Shown here: positions 6,060 to 12,411 of the stretch, in pieces
Position numbering within the stretch: the first letter of the stretch is position 1
Layout of the letters: each line of letters opens with the position of its first letter
Virus record (IMG/VR): IMGVR_UViG_3300033153_008176
Span: 1 to 25,927 of that record
From: a virus
Direction: 5' to 3' (one strand)
DNA length: 25,927 nt
Program-made: the position numbers and the translations under genes
Notes under the pieces: generated by a model
What the model was told of the DNA's origin: nothing
Databases searched by the model: none
Seen by the model: the letters and a program-made list of their open reading frames with translations, nothing else

Positions 6060-6595
6060 ATCTCTTATACGATTTAGTTAATAGAAGAGGGCGCAAGGCT
6101 AGGGCTATAGTTTTAGAAGTTCAGTAACTCGTAATCGCGTATTTTGCGAGACAAAATGTTCTTTCAGTAACATTTTTAACTAAGGTTTCCACACGATTAC
6201 TTTGATGTATCTGTTCCCTGTTATCTAGGCGCTAACGTTTTCTTTAGAACTGCTGTCTTCCAAAAGGTCGACACCAAGAAAAGTGAGCGCCAAAGAACTG
6301 ATAGACTCTCGTTAAAGAACAAACTCGGTCTATGAAATTGAGTCTCACAGGAAACTTAGATACATAAGTAACTGTTTTCTAAAAATTAATCTACACTATA
6401 AGATTGGACACAATTAGCCATTGCTGTCCTACAGGGAAGAAAAAAAATATAGTCGGTTTGACCTACTACCGATAAGGGTAACGAGAAGGTTCTTGTTGAG
6501 GAAAGGTTTATCCAAGTTTCTCGTTCCGCCCGCGTCCTTTCAATTTGTAACCAGCGTTGTGGCAAGCTCTTTTAGATACTGTGAGCTTTTGAGTC
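6060..6595. ncRNA. Gene-free region dense in inverted repeats: second structured RNA candidate
   Basis: About 630 bases (5938-6571) hold no convincing gene but many perfect stems: TTAGTTAA/TTAACTAA (6074-6081/6176-6183) closing a domain with AAAATGTT/AACATTTT (6153/6169); GGCGCT/AGCGCC (6228/6286) extended by TTTTCTT/AAGAAAA (6238/6276); AGACTC/GAGTCT (6303/6340), which competes with ATAGAC/GTCTAT (6301/6328); GGACACAAT/ATTGcTGTCC (6406/6420); TCGGT/ACCGA (6453/6468); AACGAGAA/TTCTCGTT (6480-6487/6518-6525) enclosing CTTG/CAAG; AAGCTC/GAGCTT (6564/6583). The stems are Watson-Crick and do not settle the strand; a few possible G:U extensions slightly favour plus. No clear promoter was found on either strand. 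It lies between converging genes. Confidence 0.45.
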
Positions 6596-7012
6596 AATAT
6601 TAACGGGGGCGTTTAATTCATTCCAGCACGTCTTGCAATACAATTCGTAATCTGGAAGCCTAAAATCTTTTATGTGTTTCATGTTCTTGCAGAACATATA
6701 CAAATACTTTGTTCTCGTATTACACTTACTACATGTGTATTCTTTAGATTTTCTTAGTTCATGCCACATATATTTGAACCAGTCCATCTTATTTCTATCT
6801 TCTTCGAACTTCCACTTTAAGTAGTCTTGTTTTCTAGAACTTAACTTATCAAATTTTTTCTTAGTAATAAAGACTATTTCTAAATCTTTTTGATATTTTT
6901 TTAAACAGGTTCTGAATATGACAAATTCTCTATCGTCTAACTTTAGGCTGGGCAGAGATTCTTGTCTAGTTTTTCTAATCTCCCATCGTTCTTTTGATTT
7001 ATTAATGATCAT
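6572..7012 (-). CDS. Hypothetical protein with C-terminal zinc ribbon
   Basis: A 146-residue lysine-rich protein on the minus strand. A CSKC pair and a later CKTC pair, about 35 residues apart, form a probable zinc ribbon in the last third. The N-terminal two thirds is helical and charged (KKYQKDLEIVFITKKKFDKLSSRKQDYLKWKFEEDRNKMDW). No family is recognised; nucleic acid binding is plausible. Its ATG (7010-7012) lies two bases after the repeated TATATAT element (7015-7037), with no Shine-Dalgarno site. Confidence 0.6.
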   Translation of the reverse strand: MIINKSKERWEIRKTRQESLPSLKLDDREFVIFRTCLKKYQKDLEIVFITKKKFDKLSSRKQDYLKWKFEEDRNKMDWFKYMWHELRKSKEYTCSKCNTRTKYLYMFCKNMKHIKDFRLPDYELYCKTCWNELNAPVNIDSKAHSI

Positions 7013-7014
7013 CT

Positions 7015-7037
7015 ATATATACCCTGTTTTGCAAAAA
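7015..7037 (-). promoter_or_regulatory. Repeated phage control element, copy A
   Basis: On the minus strand it reads TTTTTGCAAAACAGGG followed by TATATAT. These 23 bases are identical to 18251-18273 on the plus strand. It lies just before the ATG at 7012. If TATATA is a -10 box the transcript would start at or just inside the gene, so the promoter reading is uncertain here. Confidence 0.6.
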
Positions 7038-7433
7038 TCAAAATGGTATGTTTTCTTTTGCTGACATCCTATCAAAAGTACTTTCTATACTATTTTCTAC
7101 ATCGCTGGGATCATGCGGAGTATTAGACATGAGCGTTTGTTTTTTTATGGGCTTATCCGCTATCTCTTTAAAGGTCATTTTAACTATAGTTGAAGGGTTA
7201 TACCATGTTGAATTTCCGTTTGGAGATTCAACCATGATGCCATTCTCATGGAAATGCCTAGCTGTATGTTCGGGGTCTCCCCTCCACTCCTGTTCTATCT
7301 CCATAGTAGTATTCAAGATAGGATCAAGTACATGAAACGTGACTTTGTACATTATTTGTTGTGGCGATGTTTTTGCTGATTGTCCATTCATTGAAGTTCC
7401 CTTGGTTTTACCAGATATTTTTATATTATTCAT
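7038..7433 (-). CDS. Hypothetical protein directly behind the initiator tRNA
   Basis: A 131-residue soluble protein with no recognised family; the middle has VTFHVLDPILNTTMEIEQEW and GIMVESPNGNSTWYNPSTIVKMTF. The frame extends upstream through the tRNA, which cannot be coding, so the first usable ATG is 7433, two bases after the tRNA discriminator, with no ribosome site. An alternative ATG at 7391 has AGGGA 6 nt upstream and would give 117 residues. It shares the transcript of the tRNA from the promoter at 7552. Confidence 0.6.
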   Translation of the reverse strand: MNNIKISGKTKGTSMNGQSAKTSPQQIMYKVTFHVLDPILNTTMEIEQEWRGDPEHTARHFHENGIMVESPNGNSTWYNPSTIVKMTFKEIADKPIKKQTLMSNTPHDPSDVENSIESTFDRMSAKENIPF

Positions 7434-7435
7434 AG

Positions 7436-7509
7436 TGGTGGGGGCGTGATTTGAACACGCGACCTCTGGGATATGAACCCAGTGAGATACCAGACTTCTC
7501 CACCCCACT
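7436..7509 (-). tRNA. Initiator tRNA-fMet (anticodon CAU)
   Basis: A 74-nt cloverleaf: acceptor AGTGGGG/CCCCACC, D stem GAGA/TCTC, anticodon stem CTGGG/CCCAG with loop TTCATAT, variable AGGTC, T stem GCGTG/CACGC with loop TTCAAAT, discriminator A, CCA not encoded. It has the bacterial initiator marks: position 1 x 72 is unpaired (A x C; E. coli has C x A), three consecutive G:C pairs close the anticodon stem (29-31/39-41), and A11:U24 is present. Large parts match E. coli initiator tRNA (GGGGTGGAG, CTGGTA, AGGTCG, GTTCAAATC). The A1 x C72 form and T32/T38 in the anticodon loop differ from E. coli. Confidence 0.93.
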
Positions 7510-7523
7510 AATTGTAAAGATTA

Positions 7524-7552
7524 AGTATACGGAATTTTTTTTTAAAAGTCAA
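7524..7552 (-). promoter_or_regulatory. Near-consensus sigma-70 promoter for the initiator tRNA block
   Basis: On the minus strand, -35 TTGACT (7552-7547) and -10 TATACT (7529-7524) are 17 bp apart. The predicted start is near 7517, about 8 nt before the tRNA 5' end. It is the best match to consensus in the window. Confidence 0.88.
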
Positions 7553-7572
7553 GAAAAAAATAACTTGACTTT
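7545..7572. repeat. Inverted repeat holding the -35 boxes of two divergent promoters
   Basis: Arms AAAGTCAAG (7545-7553) and CTTGACTTT (7564-7572) are perfect 9-bp complements around a 10-nt A-rich centre. Each arm contains the TTGACT -35 box of one divergent promoter, so one bound dimer could control both. Confidence 0.7.
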
Positions 7573-7593
7573 ATAAAATCTTTTTCATAAATT
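7565..7593 (+). promoter_or_regulatory. Divergent plus-strand promoter, predicted leaderless start
   Basis: TTGACT (7565-7570), 17 bp, TAAATT (7588-7593). The expected transcription start is at about 7600, which is the ATG of the next gene, so the message would have no leader. Confidence 0.65.
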
Positions 7594-7599
7594 ACCATC

Positions 7600-8061
7600 A
7601 TGGCTACAAATCAGGTTTTTGTGGGAGCACCCCCGAGACAAGGAAAGAGAAAAACAGATTCTCTAATGAAGGGTAAACTTAATGATGGAATGTGTAATAT
7701 AAATATAAATAATTATAAGGCCAAATTTACCTTCCATTCAAAGGGCAAGTCTATTAAGGGTGAGGTTGGGCTGGTTGGGTGTGAAACATCAATGTCTGCA
7801 CAAGTAGTTGGTTCTGTCAACACATCTTTTTTTATAAAACTACATTTAAATGATTTTGAAGTAGCTTTTCCTAAAATAGAAATAGGATCTCTGTTTCATG
7901 ATTGGGAAATTGAAATGAGTGTTAATGGTGTTAGGGGAAGAGTCACGATATCAACTATAGATATATGCCAAGATATGGATGCAATTCGAGAGATTGGAAC
8001 GGCAATTGTTTATCCTTATGGCGGAACTAGGTATGTAGAAATAAATGGAGAAATAAGATGA
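7600..8061 (+). CDS. Hypothetical beta-rich protein, probably leaderless
   Basis: A 153-residue protein, probably mostly beta (YKAKFTFHSKGKSIKGEVGLVG, then WEIEMSVNGVRGRVTISTIDI). No family is recognised. ATG 7600 lies 7 nt after a -10 box and has no Shine-Dalgarno sequence. It is first in the operon with the two NDP-sugar genes and overlaps the next start by ATGA. Confidence 0.65.
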   Translation: MATNQVFVGAPPRQGKRKTDSLMKGKLNDGMCNININNYKAKFTFHSKGKSIKGEVGLVGCETSMSAQVVGSVNTSFFIKLHLNDFEVAFPKIEIGSLFHDWEIEMSVNGVRGRVTISTIDICQDMDAIREIGTAIVYPYGGTRYVEINGEIR

Positions 8062-9014
8062 AAGCTCTTTTATTAGGTGGTGGTGGTTATTTTGGAACCC
8101 GTTTGGCAAGTTTTTTAACGGAATTAGGAGTTAATATAACTGTTGTTGACTTGTTTTGGTTTGGTAATCATATAGAGGAAGGAATTAAAACGATTCATGG
8201 AGACGTAAGTGATGTTACTGTGGATCAGTACGGTAGTTTTGATGTGGTTGTTTATTTGGCTGGTCTTTCAAATGATCCAATGGCTGAATTCAGCCCGAGA
8301 TTAAATTACATACACAATGCATCATATCCAATGCTCTGTGCCACCAGGGCAAGAAAGGCTTGTGTAAAAAGGTTTGTATTTGCCAGCTCGTGCTCTATAT
8401 ATGGTAGGGGCCATATGTGTGGTGAGTATGATCAAATCAAAACAGACTATCCTTACGGTATATCTAAATGGCAAGCAGAACAGGGCTTAGAGCTTCTCGA
8501 GACAGAAGACTTTAGAATAACTTTTCTGCGCAAAGGTACGTTGGGTGGTCATTCACCTAGAATGAGGTTTGACATTGCCGTTAATAGAATGTTTAAAACG
8601 GCTATGGTTGATAATAAAATTACCGTATATGACCCATCGGCATTCCGTCCACTTCTCGACATGGATGACGCCCTCAGGGCATACGCAAGTGCTATCACTG
8701 CGCCCCCCAATGTCCACGGCCCGTTCAACATCATTTCGGAGAATGTAACCATACTGGACTTGGCAATGAGGATGAAGCAGTATATGGAAGTGAAACACAT
8801 GACCACATCTATACAGATCAACAACTTACAGCAGAAAGAAGTTCGTGATTACAGTGCTAACTGGAATAATGCTATGAATGATTTGGGGTTTCAGGGTACG
8901 AGTACACTAGAATATACCATCGATGAACTGTGGCGAAATTGTGATAAGTATGACTATAACGACACAAACACTGTAAATATGGAAGTTTTCACAAGAATAG
9001 AGAGTACAATATGA
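8058..9014 (+). CDS. NAD(P)-dependent NDP-sugar epimerase/dehydratase
   Basis: A 318-residue extended short-chain dehydrogenase/reductase. GGGGYFG (residues 7-13) is the nucleotide-binding glycine motif, VVDLFWFGN the strand 2 region, GDV (48-50) an adenine contact, FASSCSIYG (108-116) the Ser motif and YGISK (133-137) the catalytic Tyr/Lys pair. RPLLDMDDALRAY matches the conserved C-terminal 'R.yvhVdDva.a' segment. The family changes NDP-hexoses by epimerisation, dehydration or reduction. It overlaps the RmlD-like gene by ATGA, so the two probably act in series on one sugar. Confidence 0.85.
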   Translation: MKALLLGGGGYFGTRLASFLTELGVNITVVDLFWFGNHIEEGIKTIHGDVSDVTVDQYGSFDVVVYLAGLSNDPMAEFSPRLNYIHNASYPMLCATRARKACVKRFVFASSCSIYGRGHMCGEYDQIKTDYPYGISKWQAEQGLELLETEDFRITFLRKGTLGGHSPRMRFDIAVNRMFKTAMVDNKITVYDPSAFRPLLDMDDALRAYASAITAPPNVHGPFNIISENVTILDLAMRMKQYMEVKHMTTSIQINNLQQKEVRDYSANWNNAMNDLGFQGTSTLEYTIDELWRNCDKYDYNDTNTVNMEVFTRIESTI

Positions 9015-9850
9015 GAATAGTTATCATTGGTTACACGGGTATGCTTGGTAGTGACCTATTTACCTATTTGACTGCCAAGCGTCAAGATGTATTTGGGCTT
9101 GATCATAGCGACATAGAGGTTGCCAGCCCAGATACCTTTGGTGTAATGGATGACTTCAAGCCAGAAATCATAATAAATACGTCTCATTGTAATTTTGAAG
9201 ACAGCGAGGCCGATCAAAAACGTGCTTTCGAGGTTAATACAGAGGGAGCAGGGAACGTAGCAAAGTATGCCCAAAAGACTGGTGCTTCAGTAATTCATTT
9301 TAGTTCCAGTTATGTTTTTGATGGTTCTAGAAATGTTTATCTCAATGAAGACGAGGCACCAGGCCCAATAAATGTATATGGAGTTTCAAAGCTTGCTGGT
9401 GAGTATATGGTAAAGAATTATTGTGAAAAGCACTTTATAATAAGGACTGGCGGGTTATATAGTAAGGTACAAACCAGAAAAGGGCCTAGCCATATTCATG
9501 ATATAATCCTTTCAGGTCAAGATAAAACTATTGATGTTTTTGGTAATTATCATTTTTCTCCTACTTGGACTTTACAGGTTTGTAAGAATTTAGTGCATCT
9601 GTTTGATTCTGGGGAGTACGGACTTTATCATATGACATCAACTGGTGACTGTAGTTATTATGATTTTGTGAGTTTGATCATAGAGGAGCTTAGGCTTCCC
9701 GCTGAGGTTGTAAAGGTTGATAATGAATTAGGGAACACACCTATGCGTAGCTTGTTACATAATAAGAACCTTGAAGTTATCGGATTAAATAAAATGGATT
9801 TTTGGGATGCAGCCTTAAAGAGATGTTTACTCAATTTTGAGGTATCATGA
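9011..9850 (+). CDS. dTDP-4-dehydrorhamnose reductase-like (RmlD family)
   Basis: A 279-residue protein of RmlD length. Features are GYTGMLG (7-13) for NAD(P)H, DHSDIEV (31-37), FKPEIIINTSHCNFEDSE (the 'kPDvViNaaAyt.VD.aE' motif), HFSSSYVFDG (96-105), and NVYGVSKLAGE with Tyr123 and Lys127 as catalytic pair. RmlD reduces dTDP-4-keto-rhamnose to dTDP-rhamnose. The canonical Ala-Ala of the third motif is replaced, so the exact sugar may differ. It is in an ATGA-coupled chain with the epimerase and the Ser/Thr-tailed protein. Confidence 0.82.
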   Translation: MRIVIIGYTGMLGSDLFTYLTAKRQDVFGLDHSDIEVASPDTFGVMDDFKPEIIINTSHCNFEDSEADQKRAFEVNTEGAGNVAKYAQKTGASVIHFSSSYVFDGSRNVYLNEDEAPGPINVYGVSKLAGEYMVKNYCEKHFIIRTGGLYSKVQTRKGPSHIHDIILSGQDKTIDVFGNYHFSPTWTLQVCKNLVHLFDSGEYGLYHMTSTGDCSYYDFVSLIIEELRLPAEVVKVDNELGNTPMRSLLHNKNLEVIGLNKMDFWDAALKRCLLNFEVS

Positions 9851-10203
9851 GTCTTATTAGTAGGGCTCTTGGTGGTGTTGCTCAAAATATAGTAGGGCTT
9901 GGTGGTGTTGCTCAAAATATAGTAGGGCTTGGTGGTGTTTTTACTCAAACGGCACAAGCTGCTAAACAAACCGCTTTAAGTGCACAAGATCTTTCAGATG
10001 CATTGGCGATGTGGGGAGTACCAAGATATAGAGGTAAGAGAAAATCTCTTTTTAAATGTGATGCTAACGTTTGGGGATATTGGCAAGATATGAAAACTAG
10101 ACACATCACGATAGATGGTTTATATAAAGAGGACTTTGTATCACCACCCTTTACTGGTACAACCAGCTCTACCAGCTCTACCAGTACAACGAGTACAATT
10201 TAA
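9847..10203 (+). CDS. Repeat protein with Ser/Thr-rich C-terminal tail
   Basis: A 118-residue protein in three parts. Residues 7-31 are ten-residue repeats (LGGVAQNIVG, twice plus a partial), encoded by an exact 30-bp DNA duplication. The middle (65-100) has GKRKSLFKCDANVWGYWQDMK, a compact polar domain. The last ~16 residues are only Thr, Ser and one Gly/Ile. The Gly/Ala/Val repeats may form an amphipathic or packing helix. ATG overlaps the RmlD-like stop. The tail type recurs in the protein at 24075. Virion location and glycosylation are guesses from the tail and from the neighbouring sugar genes. Confidence 0.65.
   Translation: MSLISRALGGVAQNIVGLGGVAQNIVGLGGVFTQTAQAAKQTALSAQDLSDALAMWGVPRYRGKRKSLFKCDANVWGYWQDMKTRHITIDGLYKEDFVSPPFTGTTSSTSSTSTTSTI
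9871..9940 (+). repeat. In-frame 30-bp tandem repeat
   Basis: 9871-9900 and 9901-9930 are identical (GGTGGTGTTG, CTCAAAATAT, AGTAGGGCTT) and a partial third copy starts at 9931. Part of the unit also precedes 9871. The exact identity suggests a recent slippage duplication. Confidence 0.95.
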
Positions 10204-10205
10204 AT

Positions 10206-10234
10206 TTGACTTTTAAATAAAAAGGCCGTATATT
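10206..10234 (+). promoter_or_regulatory. Sigma-70-type promoter
   Basis: TTGACT (10206-10211), 17 bp, TATATT (10229-10234). TTGACTTTTAAATA and the -10 match the promoter at 2213. The expected start near 10241 leaves only a few bases before ATG 10245. Confidence 0.8.
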
Positions 10235-10244
10235 AATGGATATA

Positions 10245-10361
10245 ATGGATAACAAAAGAGGAAAAATAAGAACATTGATATTCAAGTGGTTCTTTATGGG
10301 ATTTTTTACCAGTATAACCTTGTTAATAATAATTATACTTTACATTTTGGAGGTGTTATGA
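10245..10361 (+). CDS. Small single-span membrane protein (38 aa)
   Basis: MDNKRGKIRTL followed by a hydrophobic span (FFMGFFTSITLLIIIILYIL). ATG 10245 is preferred over the in-frame ATG 10236, which would lie upstream of the predicted transcription start. There is no Shine-Dalgarno site. Its stop overlaps the next start (ATGA). A positively charged N-terminus predicts an inside-facing N-terminus. Function unknown. Confidence 0.5.
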   Translation: MDNKRGKIRTLIFKWFFMGFFTSITLLIIIILYILEVL

Positions 10362-10555
10362 GAAAAGTACTTAGCATTGGTACCATCATTGAAAACGCGG
10401 AACCTAGTGATGACATTAAAATCGTTATCAACGACGAAGATATTGATGGATTCTTTGTCTTATCCGCTGATTCTGGAAAGAAAGAATATCGGTTCATAGC
10501 AAAGAAGGGTGATTTTCGTAGTATTTTAAAAGCGGTATTAGATGAAAGCGAGTGA
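10358..10555 (+). CDS. Small hypothetical protein (65 aa)
   Basis: Start ATG 10358 has GGAGGTG just upstream and overlaps the previous stop; a longer reading to 10286 would begin inside the membrane-protein gene and lacks a ribosome site. The product (MRKVLSIGTIIENAEPSDDIKIVINDEDIDGFFVL...) is acidic and probably alpha/beta. No family is recognised. It overlaps the next gene by 14 nt. Confidence 0.6.
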   Translation: MRKVLSIGTIIENAEPSDDIKIVINDEDIDGFFVLSADSGKKEYRFIAKKGDFRSILKAVLDESE

Positions 10556-10766
10556 TATTTGTGGAGAATACACGGATGATCAAATTTGGTTTAATGGTGA
10601 GCGCCGTACAGTGTGTTCTTATTGGAATTTAGATGTGCCTGGTTTATGTCGTCATGAGAAACATAATGTTTGTCGTGTTAAGTTAATGAAGTCTGGAATT
10701 ACAGATGGATGGCTATTAACCTTTATGGAAGATATGGGGTGTGTACTTGTTAAAGAAAATCTTTAA
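10542..10766 (+). CDS. Small hypothetical Cys-rich protein (74 aa)
   Basis: A 74-residue protein with Cys at 7, 25, 36, 44 and 67 plus His38 and His41 (CRHEKHNVC), which may bind a metal. It starts at ATG 10542 inside the preceding gene and ends within the dUTPase gene. No family is recognised. Confidence 0.55.
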   Translation: MKASDICGEYTDDQIWFNGERRTVCSYWNLDVPGLCRHEKHNVCRVKLMKSGITDGWLLTFMEDMGCVLVKENL

Positions 10767-11202
10767 GCTTCAAAAAGCATTTAATACATTTATTCTTGAT
10801 AGGGAAAGATATGTGGGTTGGTTTTATGATCTTTGTCATAACCAAACCAAGGTGTGGGAGGATGTAAGGGTAACATGGCTTTTAAAATATAATCGTGCTC
10901 AAATGCATGAGTCAATGGAATTTGAAGATTCTCTTCCTTGGAAATGGTGGAAGAAGACAAGGAATCTTGATGGTAGTATTGGAACTGAAGATATTAATTA
11001 TCAAAATCTTAAAGTCGAATTAGTGGATGAGCTTCATTTCTTTATCTCTAAATGTCTTATAGCTGGCATAACTCCAAATGAACTTTATGATCTATATAAG
11101 AAAAAACTTAAACTTAATTATAAGCGTCAGAACGAAGGTTATCTCACTGGCGAATATCAGAAAATTAAAAATGGCAAGGAAGACAATGAGCAAATCATAT
11201 AA
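10741..11202 (+). CDS. Dimeric (all-alpha) dUTPase / NTP pyrophosphatase
   Basis: A 153-residue all-helical protein matching the dimeric dUTPase group related to MazG. HESMEFED (56-63) gives the first acidic helix, PWKWWKK (66-72) the family's tryptophan segment, NLKVELVDELHFF (89-101) the second acidic helix, and KKLKLNYKRQNEGY the C-terminal Lys/Asn/Arg motif. The reaction is dUTP to dUMP plus pyrophosphate, keeping uracil out of phage DNA and supplying dTMP precursor. GTG 10741 is chosen as the first start; it overlaps the previous gene by 26 nt. Confidence 0.8.
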   Translation: MYLLKKIFKLQKAFNTFILDRERYVGWFYDLCHNQTKVWEDVRVTWLLKYNRAQMHESMEFEDSLPWKWWKKTRNLDGSIGTEDINYQNLKVELVDELHFFISKCLIAGITPNELYDLYKKKLKLNYKRQNEGYLTGEYQKIKNGKEDNEQII

Positions 11203-11410
11203 ATGGACGACAGATTCTGCGGAGACTTTTGTTTTTAGAAATTCTGATGTAATTAAAACTAAGCTTGGATCTATCTTGGTAAAAAATACCAGTGCTGGCA
11301 ATGGTGTTCTTGGTGCTATAGATTACCTTGTAAACTATAAGAAGTATTATATAACCATGGTTACGGAGGAAAAATTTGAAGAGGAGCGTAAAGATGTTCA
11401 CAAACAATGA
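11186..11410 (+). CDS. Small hypothetical protein (74 aa)
   Basis: ATG 11186 is chosen because AAGGA lies 6 nt upstream; longer readings run far into the dUTPase gene. The 74-residue product (MSKSYKWTTDSAETFVFRNSDVIKTKLGSILVK...) is basic with a charged C-terminus. No family is recognised. Both ends overlap neighbours by 17 nt. Confidence 0.55.
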   Translation: MSKSYKWTTDSAETFVFRNSDVIKTKLGSILVKNTSAGNGVLGAIDYLVNYKKYYITMVTEEKFEEERKDVHKQ

Positions 11411-11600
11411 TATCCTTAATATTATGTTAAACAACGGTATGGAATATATTATGGATAATGTTCCGATGAAACAGATTGAAGACGAGAAGTTCCGTACATT
11501 AATTGCGGAGCACCTTGATCTGAGAAAGAAGATGGTACAGCATATAATTGATGGTTCAGTAAAGAAAGATGACGCTCAAATAGAATTGGATTTAAAATGA
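11394..11600 (+). CDS. Small hypothetical helical protein (68 aa)
   Basis: ATG 11394 follows GGAG with 7-nt spacing. The 68-residue product is acidic and helical (EDEKFRTLIAEHLDLRKKMVQHIIDGS). It overlaps the preceding gene by 17 nt and the formyltransferase start by ATGA. No family is recognised. Confidence 0.55.
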   Translation: MFTNNDILNIMLNNGMEYIMDNVPMKQIEDEKFRTLIAEHLDLRKKMVQHIIDGSVKKDDAQIELDLK

Positions 11601-12256
11601 TTGGGGTAATAACATACGATCATCCTCACAGGAAGACGTATGATACACTGTGTTTACTAAAGGCTAAAGGTTATCATGACGTTTCTTTGATCCTTTTGCC
11701 ATGGGAAGATAGAAAGGGATTTGTTCCACTATATAAACACAGACCGTATGGAACATTTGTTGATCCAGAATTGGTTGTGCAGAGTTTTGAATATAATGTA
11801 TATGATGCAGGTGTTTCGCCTGATTGTGATGTGTATCTTATTGCTGGTGCTGGTATACTCGGCCCCCCGTTTTCTACTAATGGAAAGACAATAAATGCTC
11901 ACCCAGGATATTTACCGAACGTTCGAGGACTTGATGCGTTAAAATGGGCAATACATGAAGGCCAACCTATTGGCGTGTCAACTCATATAATAGAGGAAAG
12001 GCCTGATGCTGGGAAGATTCTTGATCGACAATACGTTCCTATATACTCAAATGATACTTTTCATGCTCTCGCCCAAAGGCAATATGAGATGGAGGTTGAA
12101 ATGTTGGTTAGGGCCATGGAATTATTTAAGAATAAAAGTTTTGTTTATGAGACATATGAACAGGATTTGATAGATTACCCTTCTCATATGAGAATGCCGA
12201 AAGATAAAGAAATACATCTTTTAAATAAGTTCCAAAAGTTGGTGGAGAAATCGTGA
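11597..12256 (+). CDS. Formyltransferase-like protein
   Basis: A 219-residue formyltransferase-fold protein. The signature INAHPGYLPNVRG gives Asn100 and His102, and HIIEERPDAGKIL gives Asp137: the Asn-His-Asp triad of 10-formyl-THF-dependent transferases at family spacing. 'WAIHEGQPIGVSTH' also matches. The family includes GAR transformylase, methionyl-tRNA formyltransferase and sugar-amine N-formyltransferases. Methionyl-tRNA formyltransferase is normally about 310 residues with a C-terminal tRNA-binding domain, missing here. Nearby NDP-sugar genes favour a sugar substrate; the phage initiator tRNA makes a tRNA role worth testing. Confidence 0.75.
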   Translation: MIGVITYDHPHRKTYDTLCLLKAKGYHDVSLILLPWEDRKGFVPLYKHRPYGTFVDPELVVQSFEYNVYDAGVSPDCDVYLIAGAGILGPPFSTNGKTINAHPGYLPNVRGLDALKWAIHEGQPIGVSTHIIEERPDAGKILDRQYVPIYSNDTFHALAQRQYEMEVEMLVRAMELFKNKSFVYETYEQDLIDYPSHMRMPKDKEIHLLNKFQKLVEKS

Positions 12257-12411
12257 TACCCCTTCTAAACAAGTGCGTTATAAATGCATGTAGCCCGCGG
12301 AACAGACATAGGTGGATATGTAGAATTTTTGTGCTTTTAATCATGTTGTTTATTCCTATTTTTATTTTTATGCTCTCTATTGCTCTTCCTATATGGATGA
12401 AAGGTTGTTAA
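12253..12411 (+). CDS. Small membrane protein (52 aa), GTG start
   Basis: GTG overlaps the formyltransferase stop (GTGA) and has GGAG 5 nt upstream. The product has a basic N-terminal half (CSPRNRHRWICR) then a strong hydrophobic span (IFVLLIMLFIPIFIFMLSIALPI). The next gene starts directly after its stop. Function unknown. Confidence 0.55.
   Translation: MIPLLNKCVINACSPRNRHRWICRIFVLLIMLFIPIFIFMLSIALPIWMKGC

Noticed and set aside
6440-6474. Minus-strand terminator (TCGGT/ACCGA stem then T-run)
   Set aside because: The stem is only 5 bp and five bases separate it from the T-run; it fits equally well as part of the structured region.
6421-6603. 60-residue plus-strand frame
   Set aside because: Composition is unlike neighbours, no ribosome site, it lies in the stem-rich region and overlaps the opposing gene end.
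7434-7508. N-terminal 25-residue extension of the minus-strand gene at 7433
   Set aside because: It is a translation of the initiator tRNA, not protein.
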